Shown piece by piece: positions 24,346 through 33,551 of a stretch of DNA of 54,321 nucleotides. Position 1 is the first letter of the stretch. Each line of letters opens with the position of its first letter. Made by a program: the position numbers and the translations under genes. The notes beneath the pieces are model-generated. The model was not told where the DNA came from and did not search any database. It was given only the letters and a program-made list of their open reading frames with translations. This DNA comes from CAZWSE01 sp964636575 (GTDB taxonomy: Bacteria > Pseudomonadota > Alphaproteobacteria > Rhodobacterales > Rhodobacteraceae): positions 1-54,321 of the forward strand of contig CAZWSE010000005.1 of NCBI GenBank assembly GCA_964636575.1. Direction: 5' to 3'.

Positions 24346-25341
24346 ATGATGAAACGCATTTTTCCGACTTTTCGCCCTATTTCCTGTGATCGCCGCGCCT
24401 TTTTAGGGGCCTCTGCTGCATCTTTGGCAATGGTTTCGACCCCTGTTTTGGCCGCTGAAACCTTAACTGTAGTTGCCACCACTGGCATGATTGCGGATGC
24501 CGCCCGCGTTGTAGGCGGGGACCGTGTGCGCGTTCAGGCCCTGATGGGGCCGGGTGTGGACCCACATGCTTACCGCCAAACCCGCAGCGATATCGTTGCG
24601 ATGACACGCGCTGATCTGGTGCTGTGGCATGGTCTGTTCCTTGAGGCGCAGATGGAAGGCTTTTTTGCCGATCTGTCTCGCAACCGTACGGTTGTAGCGG
24701 TTGCCGAGGGTTTGCCTCGTGACGTGTTGCGCGGCCATGATGACTATGCCGACAAATTCGATCCGCATGTGTGGATGACACCGCCGCTTTGGGCGATGGT
24801 TGTTGAAAATGTTCGCGATGCGATGACCCAAGCCGACCCTGAAGGTGCTGACCTTTATGCGGCGAATGCTTTGGCCTATCAGGATGATCTTGCCGCGTTG
24901 GCCGCATATGCGACGACCACGCTTGACCAAGTCCCGACCGAGCAGCGTGTCTTGCTGACTGCCCATGATGCATTCGGGTATTTCGGCGATGCCTACGGGT
25001 TTGAGGTTATGGGTATCCAAGGCATTTCCACCCAATCCGAGGCTGGTTTGAACCGGATCAGCGAACTTGTGAACATGCTCGTTGATCGCAAAATCAGCGC
25101 CGTGTTTGTCGAAAGCTCTGTCTCTGACCGTAATATGCGCGCCTTGATCGAGGGTGCCGCTGCAAAGGGCCACACGGTCAACATTGGTGGCGAATTGTAT
25201 AGCGACGCGATGGGTGCCGACGGCAGTTATGAAGGCACCTATATCGGGATGCTGGACCATAACGTGACCACAATTGCCCGTGCGCTTGGCGCTGATGCGC
25301 CTGAGGGCGGCATGGCTGATAAACTGAACAAAGGATCGTAA
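24346..25341 (+). CDS. sitA: Manganese (iron/zinc) ABC transporter, substrate-binding protein
   Basis: A 331-residue TroA-type metal-binding protein. The N-terminus carries a twin-arginine motif (DRRAFLGASAASLAM), so it may be exported folded by Tat, with cleavage after VLA-A. Metal-ligand regions are GVDPHAY, DPHVWMTP and LYSDAMGAD. There is no His-rich loop of the kind found in ZnuA, and the gene order SBP-ATPase-permease-permease is that of SitABCD/Mnt systems, so manganese is the best guess. Two ATGs (24346, 24349) are possible; the mRNA probably begins at them. It is the first gene of a four-gene operon. Confidence 0.9.
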   Translation: MMKRIFPTFRPISCDRRAFLGASAASLAMVSTPVLAAETLTVVATTGMIADAARVVGGDRVRVQALMGPGVDPHAYRQTRSDIVAMTRADLVLWHGLFLEAQMEGFFADLSRNRTVVAVAEGLPRDVLRGHDDYADKFDPHVWMTPPLWAMVVENVRDAMTQADPEGADLYAANALAYQDDLAALAAYATTTLDQVPTEQRVLLTAHDAFGYFGDAYGFEVMGIQGISTQSEAGLNRISELVNMLVDRKISAVFVESSVSDRNMRALIEGAAAKGHTVNIGGELYSDAMGADGSYEGTYIGMLDHNVTTIARALGADAPEGGMADKLNKGS

Positions 25342-25344
25342 CGG

Positions 25345-26139
25345 ATGCTTGAGCTTGCGACCCAAAATGGCGTAACGCCACAGCCTGAAACCGCTTTGGA
25401 CAGCCCCTTGGCTGTGCGCGGGATGACTGTGTCGTATGGCCAGAAGCCTGCGATATTTTCAGTTGATATGACCGTAGAGGCCGGATCTATGACAGCGATC
25501 ATCGGTCCGAACGGGGCCGGTAAGTCGACGCTTTTGAAAGCAGCGCTGGGTATTGTGACGCCTCTTGCGGGGCAGGCCACCATGATGGGCCAACCCATTT
25601 CCAAGATGCGCCACAAGATTGCCTATGTGCCGCAACGCGCGTCCGTCGATTGGGATTTCCCGACACGCGTGATTGATGTGGTTCTGATGGGTCTGCACCG
25701 TGAGCTGGGCTTGTTGGGCCGTATTCGTAAATCGCACCAGTCGTATGCGCTTGCCTGTTTGGAACGGGTCGGAATGCAGGACTTTGCAGATCGTCAGATC
25801 GGGCAACTGTCTGGCGGGCAGCAGCAGCGTGTGTTTCTGGCCCGTGCTTTGGCGCAGAACGCTGACTTATATCTTTTGGACGAACCCTTTGCGGGCGTCG
25901 ATGCGGCCACTGAAAAGGCCATCATCACTGTTCTGCAATCGCTGAAAGACGAAGGCAAAACCGTTGTGGCCGTGCACCATGATCTTGCGACCATCGAAGA
26001 CTATTTCGACCGTGTGTTCTTGATCAACACCCGCAAGGTTGCCGAAGGCACGGTGTCTGAGGCCTTCACACCCGAGACATTGCAAGCGGCCTATGGCGGA
26101 CGTCTGGCAACTGCGCAGGTCGATCAGCTGGCCAGCTAA
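25345..26139 (+). CDS. sitB: Manganese ABC transporter, ATP-binding protein
   Basis: A 264-residue ABC ATPase. Walker A is GPNGAGKST, the Q-loop YVPQRASVDWDFP, the signature LSGGQQQRVFLARAL, Walker B LYLLDEPFAGVD and the H-loop VAVHHD. The PQR..VDWDFP sequence is typical of metal-importer ATPases of this family. It starts three bases after the sitA stop and precedes the two permease genes. It would power import by the SitC/SitD channel at the inner membrane. Confidence 0.95.
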   Translation: MLELATQNGVTPQPETALDSPLAVRGMTVSYGQKPAIFSVDMTVEAGSMTAIIGPNGAGKSTLLKAALGIVTPLAGQATMMGQPISKMRHKIAYVPQRASVDWDFPTRVIDVVLMGLHRELGLLGRIRKSHQSYALACLERVGMQDFADRQIGQLSGGQQQRVFLARALAQNADLYLLDEPFAGVDAATEKAIITVLQSLKDEGKTVVAVHHDLATIEDYFDRVFLINTRKVAEGTVSEAFTPETLQAAYGGRLATAQVDQLAS

Positions 26140-26142
26140 GCC

Positions 26143-27348
26143 ATGCTGTCTGAGGCCCTTACCCTACAACTTGGATATAACGCCGCGTTGGTGGCGATTG
26201 GCGCGATGTTGCTTGGCGTTGCCGCTGGGGTGACGGGCACTTTCATGTTTTTGCGCAAGCGCGCTTTGGTCAGTGATGCGATCAGTCATGCGACCCTTCC
26301 GGGCGTTGGGCTGGCGTTTATCTTGATGGTCGGTTTTGGCGGCGACGGGCGATCCTTGTTGGGGTTGCTTGCTGGGTCGGCGGTCTCGGCTGGTCTTGGA
26401 TTGTTGTGCGTCACATGGCTGACCCGTCACACCCGTTTGGCCGAAGACGCGGCGATTGGCGCTGTGCTGTCAGTCTTCTTTGGTCTTGGGATCGTCATTT
26501 TGACCGTCATCCAAACGATGGGTAGCGGACGACAGGCGGGGCTAGAAGGCTTCTTGCTTGGCTCGACCGCAGGCATGCTGTGGTCTGATGCTGTTCTAAT
26601 CGCCATAGGTGGCGCTGCGACCCTTGGGTTGGCCTTGATTTTGCGGCGCCCTTTGATCCAAGCGGCCTTTGACCCCGGTTACGCTCAATCGACGGGGTTG
26701 AATGTAGATCGCGTTGATCTGGCGATGATGGGGTTGGTGATGGCGGTCACTGTCGTTGGTTTGAAAATAGTGGGGCTTATCCTGATCGTGGCCTTGCTGA
26801 TTATCCCACCTGTCACTGCGCGGTTCTGGACCGACCAGACCGAACGCGTGATCCTTCTGGCTGGGTTAATGGGCGGCGTTTCCGGGTTTGTCGGCGCGGC
26901 TGTGTCTGCCTCTGCGCCGAACCTGCCGACGGGACCGATCATTGTGTTGGTGTCCTTCGCGATGTTTGCGGTTTCCATGCTGCTTGCCCCGAACAGAGGC
27001 GTTTTGGCAGCGCTTTTGCACCACCGGTCCTACCAACGCCGTGTGCATGTGCGCCAAGGGTTGCTTGCCCTCGCTCAAGGGCAGCCGATTTATGAAAAGC
27101 TGACCATGCGTCTGCTGCAAAACCAAGGCTTGGCCCATGCCGATGGTGTGCCGACCGAAACGGGGCGCGCCCGTGCCGCCAAGGCCTTGCTGGATGAAAA
27201 GCGTTGGGAAATTGTGCGCGCCGATCATGCGCAGGAAGCCGCAGCATCGCAGTATGATGGGCTAACCCCGATTGAGACTGTTTTGACCGAAGATCAAATT
27301 GCCCAAGTGGACGGCCTGATTACCCCGCCCCGTGTGGTGTCGCCATGA
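26143..27348 (+). CDS. sitC: Manganese ABC transporter permease with a winged-helix-like C-terminal tail
   Basis: A 401-residue ABC-3 family permease. About eight membrane segments occupy residues 1-295, with the family motifs ALVSDAISHATLPGVGLAF and ILIVALLIIPPVTARFWTD. A further 106 residues (296-401) are cytoplasmic and are absent from SitD. That tail reads like a DtxR-type winged helix and following helix: TMRLLQNQGLAHADGV, then PTETGRARAAKALLDEKRWE, then a DGLTPIETVLTEDQIAQVD segment. Chlamydial YtgCR has a related permease-DtxR fusion; a regulatory or gating role here is inference. It overlaps sitD by four bases. Confidence 0.92.
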   Translation: MLSEALTLQLGYNAALVAIGAMLLGVAAGVTGTFMFLRKRALVSDAISHATLPGVGLAFILMVGFGGDGRSLLGLLAGSAVSAGLGLLCVTWLTRHTRLAEDAAIGAVLSVFFGLGIVILTVIQTMGSGRQAGLEGFLLGSTAGMLWSDAVLIAIGGAATLGLALILRRPLIQAAFDPGYAQSTGLNVDRVDLAMMGLVMAVTVVGLKIVGLILIVALLIIPPVTARFWTDQTERVILLAGLMGGVSGFVGAAVSASAPNLPTGPIIVLVSFAMFAVSMLLAPNRGVLAALLHHRSYQRRVHVRQGLLALAQGQPIYEKLTMRLLQNQGLAHADGVPTETGRARAAKALLDEKRWEIVRADHAQEAAASQYDGLTPIETVLTEDQIAQVDGLITPPRVVSP

Positions 27349-28274
27349 TGGGTGCAGAATTTGTATCCTTGTCTTTGACGCCGTTGCTGATCGGCGTCTT
27401 TGCTGCCATCGCTTGTGCCTTGCCCGGCAATTTTTTGTTGCTGCGCCGCCAAGCCCTGATCGGGGATGCAATCAGCCATGTGGTTTTGCCCGGCATTGTG
27501 GTTGCGTTTCTGATCACAGGGGTCGTGTCGACCTGGCCGATGATGATTGGCGCAGCGGGTGCGGCCTTAGTTGCGGTTGTCTTGATCGAGCTGATCCGTC
27601 GCTTGGGGCGCATTGAATCCGGTGCGGCGATGGGTGTGGTGTTTACGGCCATGTTCGCGGGCGGCGTTTTGCTGTTGGAGCAATCAGACACGTCGTCGGT
27701 GCATCTGGATGTTGAGCACGCATTGTTTGGAAATTTGGAAAGCCTGATCTGGCTGGATGCAAGCGGTTGGGGGTCGTTGATCGATCCATCCGCCCTTGGT
27801 TATCTGCCGGTGGAGCTGCCGCGCATGGCTGTTGCCCTTGTTGGTGTCTGTGTCTTCATGTGGGTTTTTTGGCGGCCTTTGACGCTGTCGACATTTGATG
27901 AAGGGTTTGCGCAAACGATGGGGGTGCCGACAACTGCCCTGAGCCTTGCCTTGGTTGTTGTGGCCGCAATCGCAGCTGTGGCGGCCTTTGACGCAGTTGG
28001 GTCCATCATCGTGATTGCGATGTTCATTTGCCCACCTGCGGCGGCACGGTTGATGACCAACCGCTTGGACAGGCAAGTGTGGTGGTCGGTGCTATTTGCG
28101 ACGATCTCGGCGGTACTGGGGTACATCTTTGCAGGCTTCGGGCCGATGTGGTTCGGCGCGGCCAATGCCGTCAGTGCGGCGGGCATGATCGCGACTGTAT
28201 CAGGGCTGATCTTGGCGTTTGCTGCTGTTTTCGGGCCTTGCAGACATCGTACCGGTGCGCCCAGCGGCGTTTAG
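27345..28274 (+). CDS. sitD: Manganese ABC transporter, second permease
   Basis: A 309-residue ABC-3 permease with about eight membrane segments and the family motif LLRRQALIGDAISHVVLPGI near the N-terminus and SIIVIAMFICPPAAARLMTN later. It should pair with SitC as a heterodimer. Its start overlaps the sitC stop (ATGA). It ends with a short charged tail and lacks the extra domain of SitC. It is the last gene of the operon; mutL begins 68 bases on and is probably separately expressed. Confidence 0.95.
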   Translation: MMGAEFVSLSLTPLLIGVFAAIACALPGNFLLLRRQALIGDAISHVVLPGIVVAFLITGVVSTWPMMIGAAGAALVAVVLIELIRRLGRIESGAAMGVVFTAMFAGGVLLLEQSDTSSVHLDVEHALFGNLESLIWLDASGWGSLIDPSALGYLPVELPRMAVALVGVCVFMWVFWRPLTLSTFDEGFAQTMGVPTTALSLALVVVAAIAAVAAFDAVGSIIVIAMFICPPAAARLMTNRLDRQVWWSVLFATISAVLGYIFAGFGPMWFGAANAVSAAGMIATVSGLILAFAAVFGPCRHRTGAPSGV

Positions 28275-28342
28275 CAAAGAAGCGCGCAGACCCGCCTCAT
28301 TCCAGTGGCAGAATCGCAAATATCCATGCTAAGTATTGCGTC

Positions 28343-30154
28343 ATGTTGCACGACACCCCCCATATCGGCGATTTTCGCCCTGTTATTCGTCAGTTGGACG
28401 AAGCTGCGATCAACCGAATTGCAGCGGGTGAAGTGGTGGAACGCCCAGCCTCAGCCGTCAAAGAGCTGGTTGAGAATGCGATTGATGCCAAAGCGGGCAG
28501 GATCGAAATCGCGGTCGCCGATGGCGGTAAAACCCTGATCCGAGTGACCGACGACGGGTGCGGGATAGCGCGGGACGATTTGCCCTTGGCCCTGTCACGC
28601 CATGCCACATCCAAGATCGACGGCTCGGACCTGCTCGATATTAACACCTTTGGCTTTCGGGGTGAGGCTTTGCCTTCGCTTGGCGCTGTTGGTCGCTTGA
28701 CGATTACCAGCCGCGTTGCAGGGGCAGATGGCGCCAGTATCAGCGTCAATGGCAGCCATATGGGCGCGGTTAAATCCGCCGCTTTGACCAAAGGCACAAT
28801 CGTTGAGTTGCGTGATCTGTTCTATGCGACCCCTGCGCGGTTGAAGTTCATGCGCACAGATAGGGCCGAAGCGCAGGCGGTCACGGATATCATCAAACGT
28901 CTCGCAATGGCCGAACCCTTTGTGACTTTCATTCTTACGGATGTCTCGGCTGGAAAATCCCGCGAGGTGTTTCGCGCTGATGCCGAAACGGGCGATATGT
29001 TCGATGCGCTTCACGGTCGTTTGGCTTGTGTCATGGGGCGGGAATTTGCGGATAATGCGCTGAAGATTGATGCGGAACGCGAGGGCCTGCATCTGACTGG
29101 CTACGCTGCTTTGCCGACCTATTCACGCGGGACGGCTGTGGCACAATATCTGTTCGTGAATGGCCGACCCGTGAAGGACAAATTGCTGACCGGAGCTTTG
29201 CGCGGTGCTTACTTTGATTTCCTGTCCCGCGACCGTCATCCGGCGGCGGCGCTCTTCATTGATTGCGATCCGCAGCTTGTCGATGTGAACGTACATCCCG
29301 CCAAGTCCGAAGTTCGGTTCCGTGATCCTGGGCTTGCGCGCGGGCTGATTGTCTCGGCTTTGCGGCATGCTTTGGCCGAGGCCGGACATCGTGCGTCGAC
29401 CACCGTAGCTGAGGCGACACTTGGCGCCATGACGCCCGAGCCGATGCAGCCGCGCGTGTACCAGATGGACCGTCCGTCGCTTGGGCCGCGCCCCAGTGCA
29501 GGCTTTGCGGAAATGCAGGCCGATATCAGCGGACGGGTGGAGCCAGTCGTTGAGGATGCAATTGACCCCGCTGATCTACCGCTTGGCGCTGCACGCGGGC
29601 AGGTCCACGAAAACTACATCATCGCGCAGACCGCCACGGGCATGGTTATCGTCGATCAACACGCAGCCCATGAGCGATTGGTCTATGAAAAGCTGAAAAC
29701 CCAAGTGGCTGAAAACGGGGTTGCAGCGCAGGCGCTTTTGATCCCCGAGATTGTAGATTTGTCAGATGGGGATTGCGCGCGGCTAATGGACATCGCGGAT
29801 GATCTATCGCGGCTTGGGCTGACGATTGAACCCTTTGGCGGCAGTTCGATTGCGGTGCGTGAAACCCCTGCGATTTTGGGTGAAGTGAACGCCAAGGCGA
29901 TGATCTTGGATATTCTGGACGAGTTGGCCGATCAAAACGACAGCAACACCGTGCAGGCGCGGATCGAAGCGATCTTGTCTCGGGTGGCTTGTCATGGGTC
30001 AATCCGGTCAGGGCGCTGGATGCGGGGCGAGGAAATGAATGCCTTGCTGCGCGAGATGGAGGCGACCCCGCACTCGGGCCAGTGCAACCACGGGCGGCCT
30101 ACCTATGTCGAATTGAAGCTTGCTGATATTGAGCGGCTGTTCGGACGCACATGA
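28343..30154 (+). CDS. mutL: DNA mismatch repair protein MutL
   Basis: A 603-residue mismatch-repair protein. The N-terminal GHKL ATPase has RIAAGEVVERPASAVKELVE, NAIDA, TDDGCGI and FGFRGEALPSLGAVG. From about 410 the C-terminal dimerisation/endonuclease domain carries DQHAAHERLVYE (residue 438 on), the metal-binding DQHA(X)2E(X)4E motif of nicking MutL proteins, with ACHGSIRSG and CNHGRPTY near the end. So this MutL should nick DNA itself, as expected where MutH is absent. The start at 28343 matches family N-termini but has a weak ribosome site; the frame is open further upstream through the sitD region. It overlaps rmuC by four bases. Confidence 0.96.
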   Translation: MLHDTPHIGDFRPVIRQLDEAAINRIAAGEVVERPASAVKELVENAIDAKAGRIEIAVADGGKTLIRVTDDGCGIARDDLPLALSRHATSKIDGSDLLDINTFGFRGEALPSLGAVGRLTITSRVAGADGASISVNGSHMGAVKSAALTKGTIVELRDLFYATPARLKFMRTDRAEAQAVTDIIKRLAMAEPFVTFILTDVSAGKSREVFRADAETGDMFDALHGRLACVMGREFADNALKIDAEREGLHLTGYAALPTYSRGTAVAQYLFVNGRPVKDKLLTGALRGAYFDFLSRDRHPAAALFIDCDPQLVDVNVHPAKSEVRFRDPGLARGLIVSALRHALAEAGHRASTTVAEATLGAMTPEPMQPRVYQMDRPSLGPRPSAGFAEMQADISGRVEPVVEDAIDPADLPLGAARGQVHENYIIAQTATGMVIVDQHAAHERLVYEKLKTQVAENGVAAQALLIPEIVDLSDGDCARLMDIADDLSRLGLTIEPFGGSSIAVRETPAILGEVNAKAMILDILDELADQNDSNTVQARIEAILSRVACHGSIRSGRWMRGEEMNALLREMEATPHSGQCNHGRPTYVELKLADIERLFGRT

Positions 30155-31389
30155 TCGAAGTCTACGGATACAGCTTTTCGCTTGAAGACCCGTTGGTCAT
30201 TGCGGCTCTGGTCGTTGCTGGTGTGGTTCTGCTGTTCTTTCTGTTGCTGATCCTCGCTGTGCGCGCGGCGGGAAAGACAGCAAAAATGACTGCTCCGATG
30301 AGCCAACAGCTGCATATGATGGGCCAAAACGTCCAACAGCTAAGCATGGGGCAAGAACAGTTGCGCGGCGGGTTGCAGATGGTGTCCGACACCCAAGCCA
30401 ACACGCAGACCCAAGTTGTTCAAACCGTTGAGGCGCGACTTGCGAGTGTTCAGCAGCAGATGCAGGATCGGTTGTCCGACAATGCGTTGCGCTCTGCACG
30501 GTCACTGGCCGAGATGCAGGAACGTATGAAAGAAACGCTGCACGGGTCCTCAAAACAAACCACGACATCCTTGACCCAGTTGCAGGAACGGTTGGCCGCG
30601 ATTGATAAAGCGCAGGACAATATCACCAAGCTGTCGGGAGATGTTCTGTCGTTGCAGGACATTTTGTCTAACAAGCAAACCCGCGGCGCCTTTGGTGAAA
30701 TCCAGTTGAATGACATCGTGTCCAAGGCGCTGCCGAAGGACAGCTATCAATGGCAATATACCCTTTCGAACGGTAAGCGCGCGGATTGTTTGATTGATCT
30801 GCCAAACCCGCCGGGCCCGATTGTGATCGACAGCAAGTTCCCGTTGGAAGCCTATGAGGCGTTGCGCAGTGCGACCACCGATTGGGAGGTCAACGAGGCC
30901 GCCAAACAGATGCGGGTGGCCGTGAAATCCCATATTAGGGCAATATCTGAAAAGTACATTTTGGACGGGGAAACTGCGGATGGAGCGTTGATGTTTCTAC
31001 CGTCAGAAGCAGTCTATGCAGAGCTACACGCCAACTTTCCCGAACTGGTTCGCGAAGGCTTTGATGCGCGCGTCTGGATCGTCTCGCCCACCACCTGCAT
31101 GGCCACGCTGAACACCATGCGGGCCATTTTGAAAGACGCACGCATGCGCGAACAGGCAGGGGCCATCCGAAAGACGCTGAAGGAGCTGCACCGTGATGTG
31201 GAGCTGGTGGTTGAACGTGTCGACAAGCTGAACACCCACTTCGGTCAGGCCCGCAAAGACCTCGAAGGGATCAACACCGCCGCTGAACGCGCCGGCAAAC
31301 GGGCGAACCGGCTTGATACCTTCGACTTTGAAGATCTCGATGCCGGTCCACCTGAAAACGTGGTGCCCTTGGGCAAGCCTAAGGGTTAA
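30151..31389 (+). CDS. rmuC: DNA recombination protein RmuC
   Basis: A 412-residue protein: an N-terminal membrane anchor (about 10-31, VIAALVVAGVVLLFFLLLIL), a coiled-coil region (about 45-165) and a PD-(D/E)XK nuclease-like core (RGAFGEIQLNDIVSKALP, then KRADCLIDL and IVIDSKFPLEAYEAL). In E. coli rmuC limits inversions at short inverted repeats; its biochemical role is not settled. Translational overlap with mutL (ATGA) fits a genome-stability operon. Its stop overlaps the convergent leuB stop by four bases. Confidence 0.94.
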   Translation: MIEVYGYSFSLEDPLVIAALVVAGVVLLFFLLLILAVRAAGKTAKMTAPMSQQLHMMGQNVQQLSMGQEQLRGGLQMVSDTQANTQTQVVQTVEARLASVQQQMQDRLSDNALRSARSLAEMQERMKETLHGSSKQTTTSLTQLQERLAAIDKAQDNITKLSGDVLSLQDILSNKQTRGAFGEIQLNDIVSKALPKDSYQWQYTLSNGKRADCLIDLPNPPGPIVIDSKFPLEAYEALRSATTDWEVNEAAKQMRVAVKSHIRAISEKYILDGETADGALMFLPSEAVYAELHANFPELVREGFDARVWIVSPTTCMATLNTMRAILKDARMREQAGAIRKTLKELHRDVELVVERVDKLNTHFGQARKDLEGINTAAERAGKRANRLDTFDFEDLDAGPPENVVPLGKPKG

Positions 31390-32492
31390 AGGCTGGCGTC
31401 CAACGCCGCCAAGATCGCGTCGCCCATGCCGCTTGTGCTGACAGGGCTGCCGTCTTCGGGGCCCATCAGATCAGCGGTGCGCAGGCCGTCGGCGAGTACT
31501 TTCTCAATTGCGCTTTCCAGACGTGTTGCCTCATCCCCTTCATCGAAGGAATAGCGCAAGGCCATTGCGAAGCTCAGCGTACATGCGATCGGGTTGGCTT
31601 TGCCTTGGCCCGTGATGTCAGGCGCGGAGCCGTGTACAGGTTCATAAAGGGCTTTTGGCCGCCCATTCGCCATCGGTGCGCCCAAAGACGCGGACGGCAA
31701 CATGCCAAGCGATCCGGTCAGCATCGCGGCGCAGTCGGATAGGATGTCGCCGAACAGGTTGTCGGTCAGGATCACATCGAATTGTTTGGGTGCGCGGACA
31801 AGCTGCATCGCACCATTGTCGGCGTACATGTGCGAAAGCTCTACGTCGGCATAGTCTTTTTGGTGGATTTCGTTCACCACATCGCGCCAGAGCACGCCGC
31901 TTTCCATGACGTTGGCTTTTTCCATCGAACAGACTTTGTTTCCGCGACGGCGGGCGAGTTCAAAGGCGGACACGGCCACGCGGGCGATTTCGGATTCGGT
32001 ATAGCGTTGGGTGTTGATGCCGACACGCTCGTTGCCTTCGTTGATGATGCCGCGCGGCTCGCCGAAGTAGACGCCGGAGGTCAGTTCGCGCACGATGACG
32101 ATATCAAGCCCCGCAACGATGTCTTTCTTGAGCGACGAAAAGTCGGCCAAAGCGTCAAAGCATTGGGCCGGACGCAGGTTTGAAAAGAGATCCATTTCCT
32201 TGCGCAAGCGCAGCAGGCCGCGTTCCGGTTTCAGGGCAAAGTCCAGATCATCGTATTTCGGGCCGCCCACAGCGCCAAGCAGAACCGCGTCGACCTCTTG
32301 CGCTTTGGCCATCGTGTCGTCATGCAGGGGAACCCCGTGTTTGTCGTATGCGCACCCGCCGACAAGGTCTTCGGACACGTCGAAGTTCAGCCCGCGTTTG
32401 TCACCGAACCAACCAATCACGCGTTTCACCTGATCCATGACTTCGGGGCCGATGCCGTCGCCGGCGAGGATCAAAAGGGAAGGGTTCGACAT
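31386..32492 (-). CDS. leuB: 3-isopropylmalate dehydrogenase
   Basis: A 368-residue NAD-dependent oxidative decarboxylase, the third step of leucine synthesis. Diagnostic stretches are LLILAGDGIGPEVMDQV, LLGAVGGPKYDDL, IVRELTSGVYFGEPRG and NLFGDILSDCAAMLTGSLGM, with EPVHGSAPDITGQGKANP. It stands apart from leuC/leuD (38800-41214, same strand) by about 6 kb of unrelated genes. No partner gene shares its transcript; it ends against rmuC. Confidence 0.98.
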   Translation of the reverse strand: MSNPSLLILAGDGIGPEVMDQVKRVIGWFGDKRGLNFDVSEDLVGGCAYDKHGVPLHDDTMAKAQEVDAVLLGAVGGPKYDDLDFALKPERGLLRLRKEMDLFSNLRPAQCFDALADFSSLKKDIVAGLDIVIVRELTSGVYFGEPRGIINEGNERVGINTQRYTESEIARVAVSAFELARRRGNKVCSMEKANVMESGVLWRDVVNEIHQKDYADVELSHMYADNGAMQLVRAPKQFDVILTDNLFGDILSDCAAMLTGSLGMLPSASLGAPMANGRPKALYEPVHGSAPDITGQGKANPIACTLSFAMALRYSFDEGDEATRLESAIEKVLADGLRTADLMGPEDGSPVSTSGMGDAILAALDASL

Positions 32493-32557
32493 GAGGGATG
32501 CTCCGGTGATTTGAAAGTGTCGATGCGGCCTAGCCCGTCATGCGCAAAGGGTCAAGT

Positions 32558-33454
32558 TTAGGTGGCGTTCAGGCGCGTTCTTAAGCCCTCTGCCAGCATA
32601 TCCCAAACCCGTCGAATACGTGGGGTTTGCCGCATCGCCTCGTGCGCCGTAAGCCACACGGGCAGGGGCGGGATGTCTATGGGGGCGACCTGTTCGACCA
32701 ATGGGTCCGCCAACCCGACCGCCATTTGTGAAAATCCGATGCCACAGCCGAACCGGACCAATTCCCAATAGGTCGCCTGGTTGTCACAGCGGGTGGCGAA
32801 GTTATCGCGCGTCACCGGCCAACCTGCATCGCGCATGGCCCTGATGATCAGGTCATTGCGATCATAGCCCACCAGATCATGATCCATCAGGTCTTCGAGT
32901 TTGGAGGGCCTGCCTTTGCGGTCCAGATAGGTGGTCGCTGCAAAGACCCCTAGGTCGGTGTTCGCAATATGCTGCGTGATCACGTCAAGTTGGGTCGGGC
33001 GGTACATGCGCACTGCGATATCGGCTTCGCGGAACAGCAGGTTTTCGGTGTCGTCGGTAGGCACGAGTTCTAGGCTGATGTCAGGTTCTGCCGCGCGGAT
33101 GTTTGCGAGGATCGGCGGCAAAAGTTGATGGGCCGCGAAGACGCTCGCGGTGATGCGCACGGTCCCGCGTAGATCGGTCGACTGGCCCGCAACGGTCAGC
33201 AGGATTTGCCCCATCGCGGTGCGCATGGCTTCGGCGTCGGGCAGAAGGGCGGCGCCTGTGTCAGACAGGTTAAAGCCGCGGGCGTGGCGTATAAACAGCT
33301 CGGCCCCCAGTTGGGTCTCTAGTGCCTCGATGTGTCGGCCCAGCGTAGGTTGGCTTTGACCCAGCGCCCGCGCTGCTGCTGAAAGGCTGCCGTTTTCAGC
33401 AACCGCAAGAAAAGACTGGATCAAGGTCCAGTCGAGGTTTGCTATCTTGTCCAT
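32558..33454 (-). CDS. LysR-family transcriptional regulator
   Basis: A 298-residue LysR regulator. The helix-turn-helix is at about 8-65 (QSFLAVAENGSLSAAARALG then QSQPTLGRHIEALETQLGAE), followed by the effector domain (about 90-290; VRITASVFAAHQLLPPIL, ADIAVRMYRP, LPVWLTAHEAMR). It is divergent from the oxidoreductase gene at 33552, the usual arrangement for a LysR regulator and its target. A palindrome, ATACATTAATGAAT (33453-33466), overlaps its own start codon, which would suit self-repression (inference). Confidence 0.94.
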   Translation of the reverse strand: MDKIANLDWTLIQSFLAVAENGSLSAAARALGQSQPTLGRHIEALETQLGAELFIRHARGFNLSDTGAALLPDAEAMRTAMGQILLTVAGQSTDLRGTVRITASVFAAHQLLPPILANIRAAEPDISLELVPTDDTENLLFREADIAVRMYRPTQLDVITQHIANTDLGVFAATTYLDRKGRPSKLEDLMDHDLVGYDRNDLIIRAMRDAGWPVTRDNFATRCDNQATYWELVRFGCGIGFSQMAVGLADPLVEQVAPIDIPPLPVWLTAHEAMRQTPRIRRVWDMLAEGLRTRLNAT

Positions 33455-33488
33455 ACATTAATGAATACAAGAGTTCCGTTTTTGGGCA

Positions 33489-33515
33489 ATACCTATTCTA
33501 ATCATGAATGGGTAT
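33489..33515. promoter_or_regulatory. Inverted repeat in the LysR / oxidoreductase divergent region
   Basis: ATACCTATTC and GAATGGGTAT are inverted copies with one mismatch, separated by TAATCAT. The element lies 34 bases upstream of the LysR start and 36 bases upstream of the oxidoreductase start, a plausible LysR activation site. Confidence 0.4.
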
Positions 33516-33551
33516 CTCTGTGTCAATGCAACCCAAAACGAAGGAAACACC

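Noticed and set aside
24346..28274. Zinc (ZnuABC) assignment of the ABC importer
   Set aside because: No His-rich loop in the binding protein, two permeases instead of one, and Mur-like rather than Zur-like palindromes; manganese is preferred but not proven.
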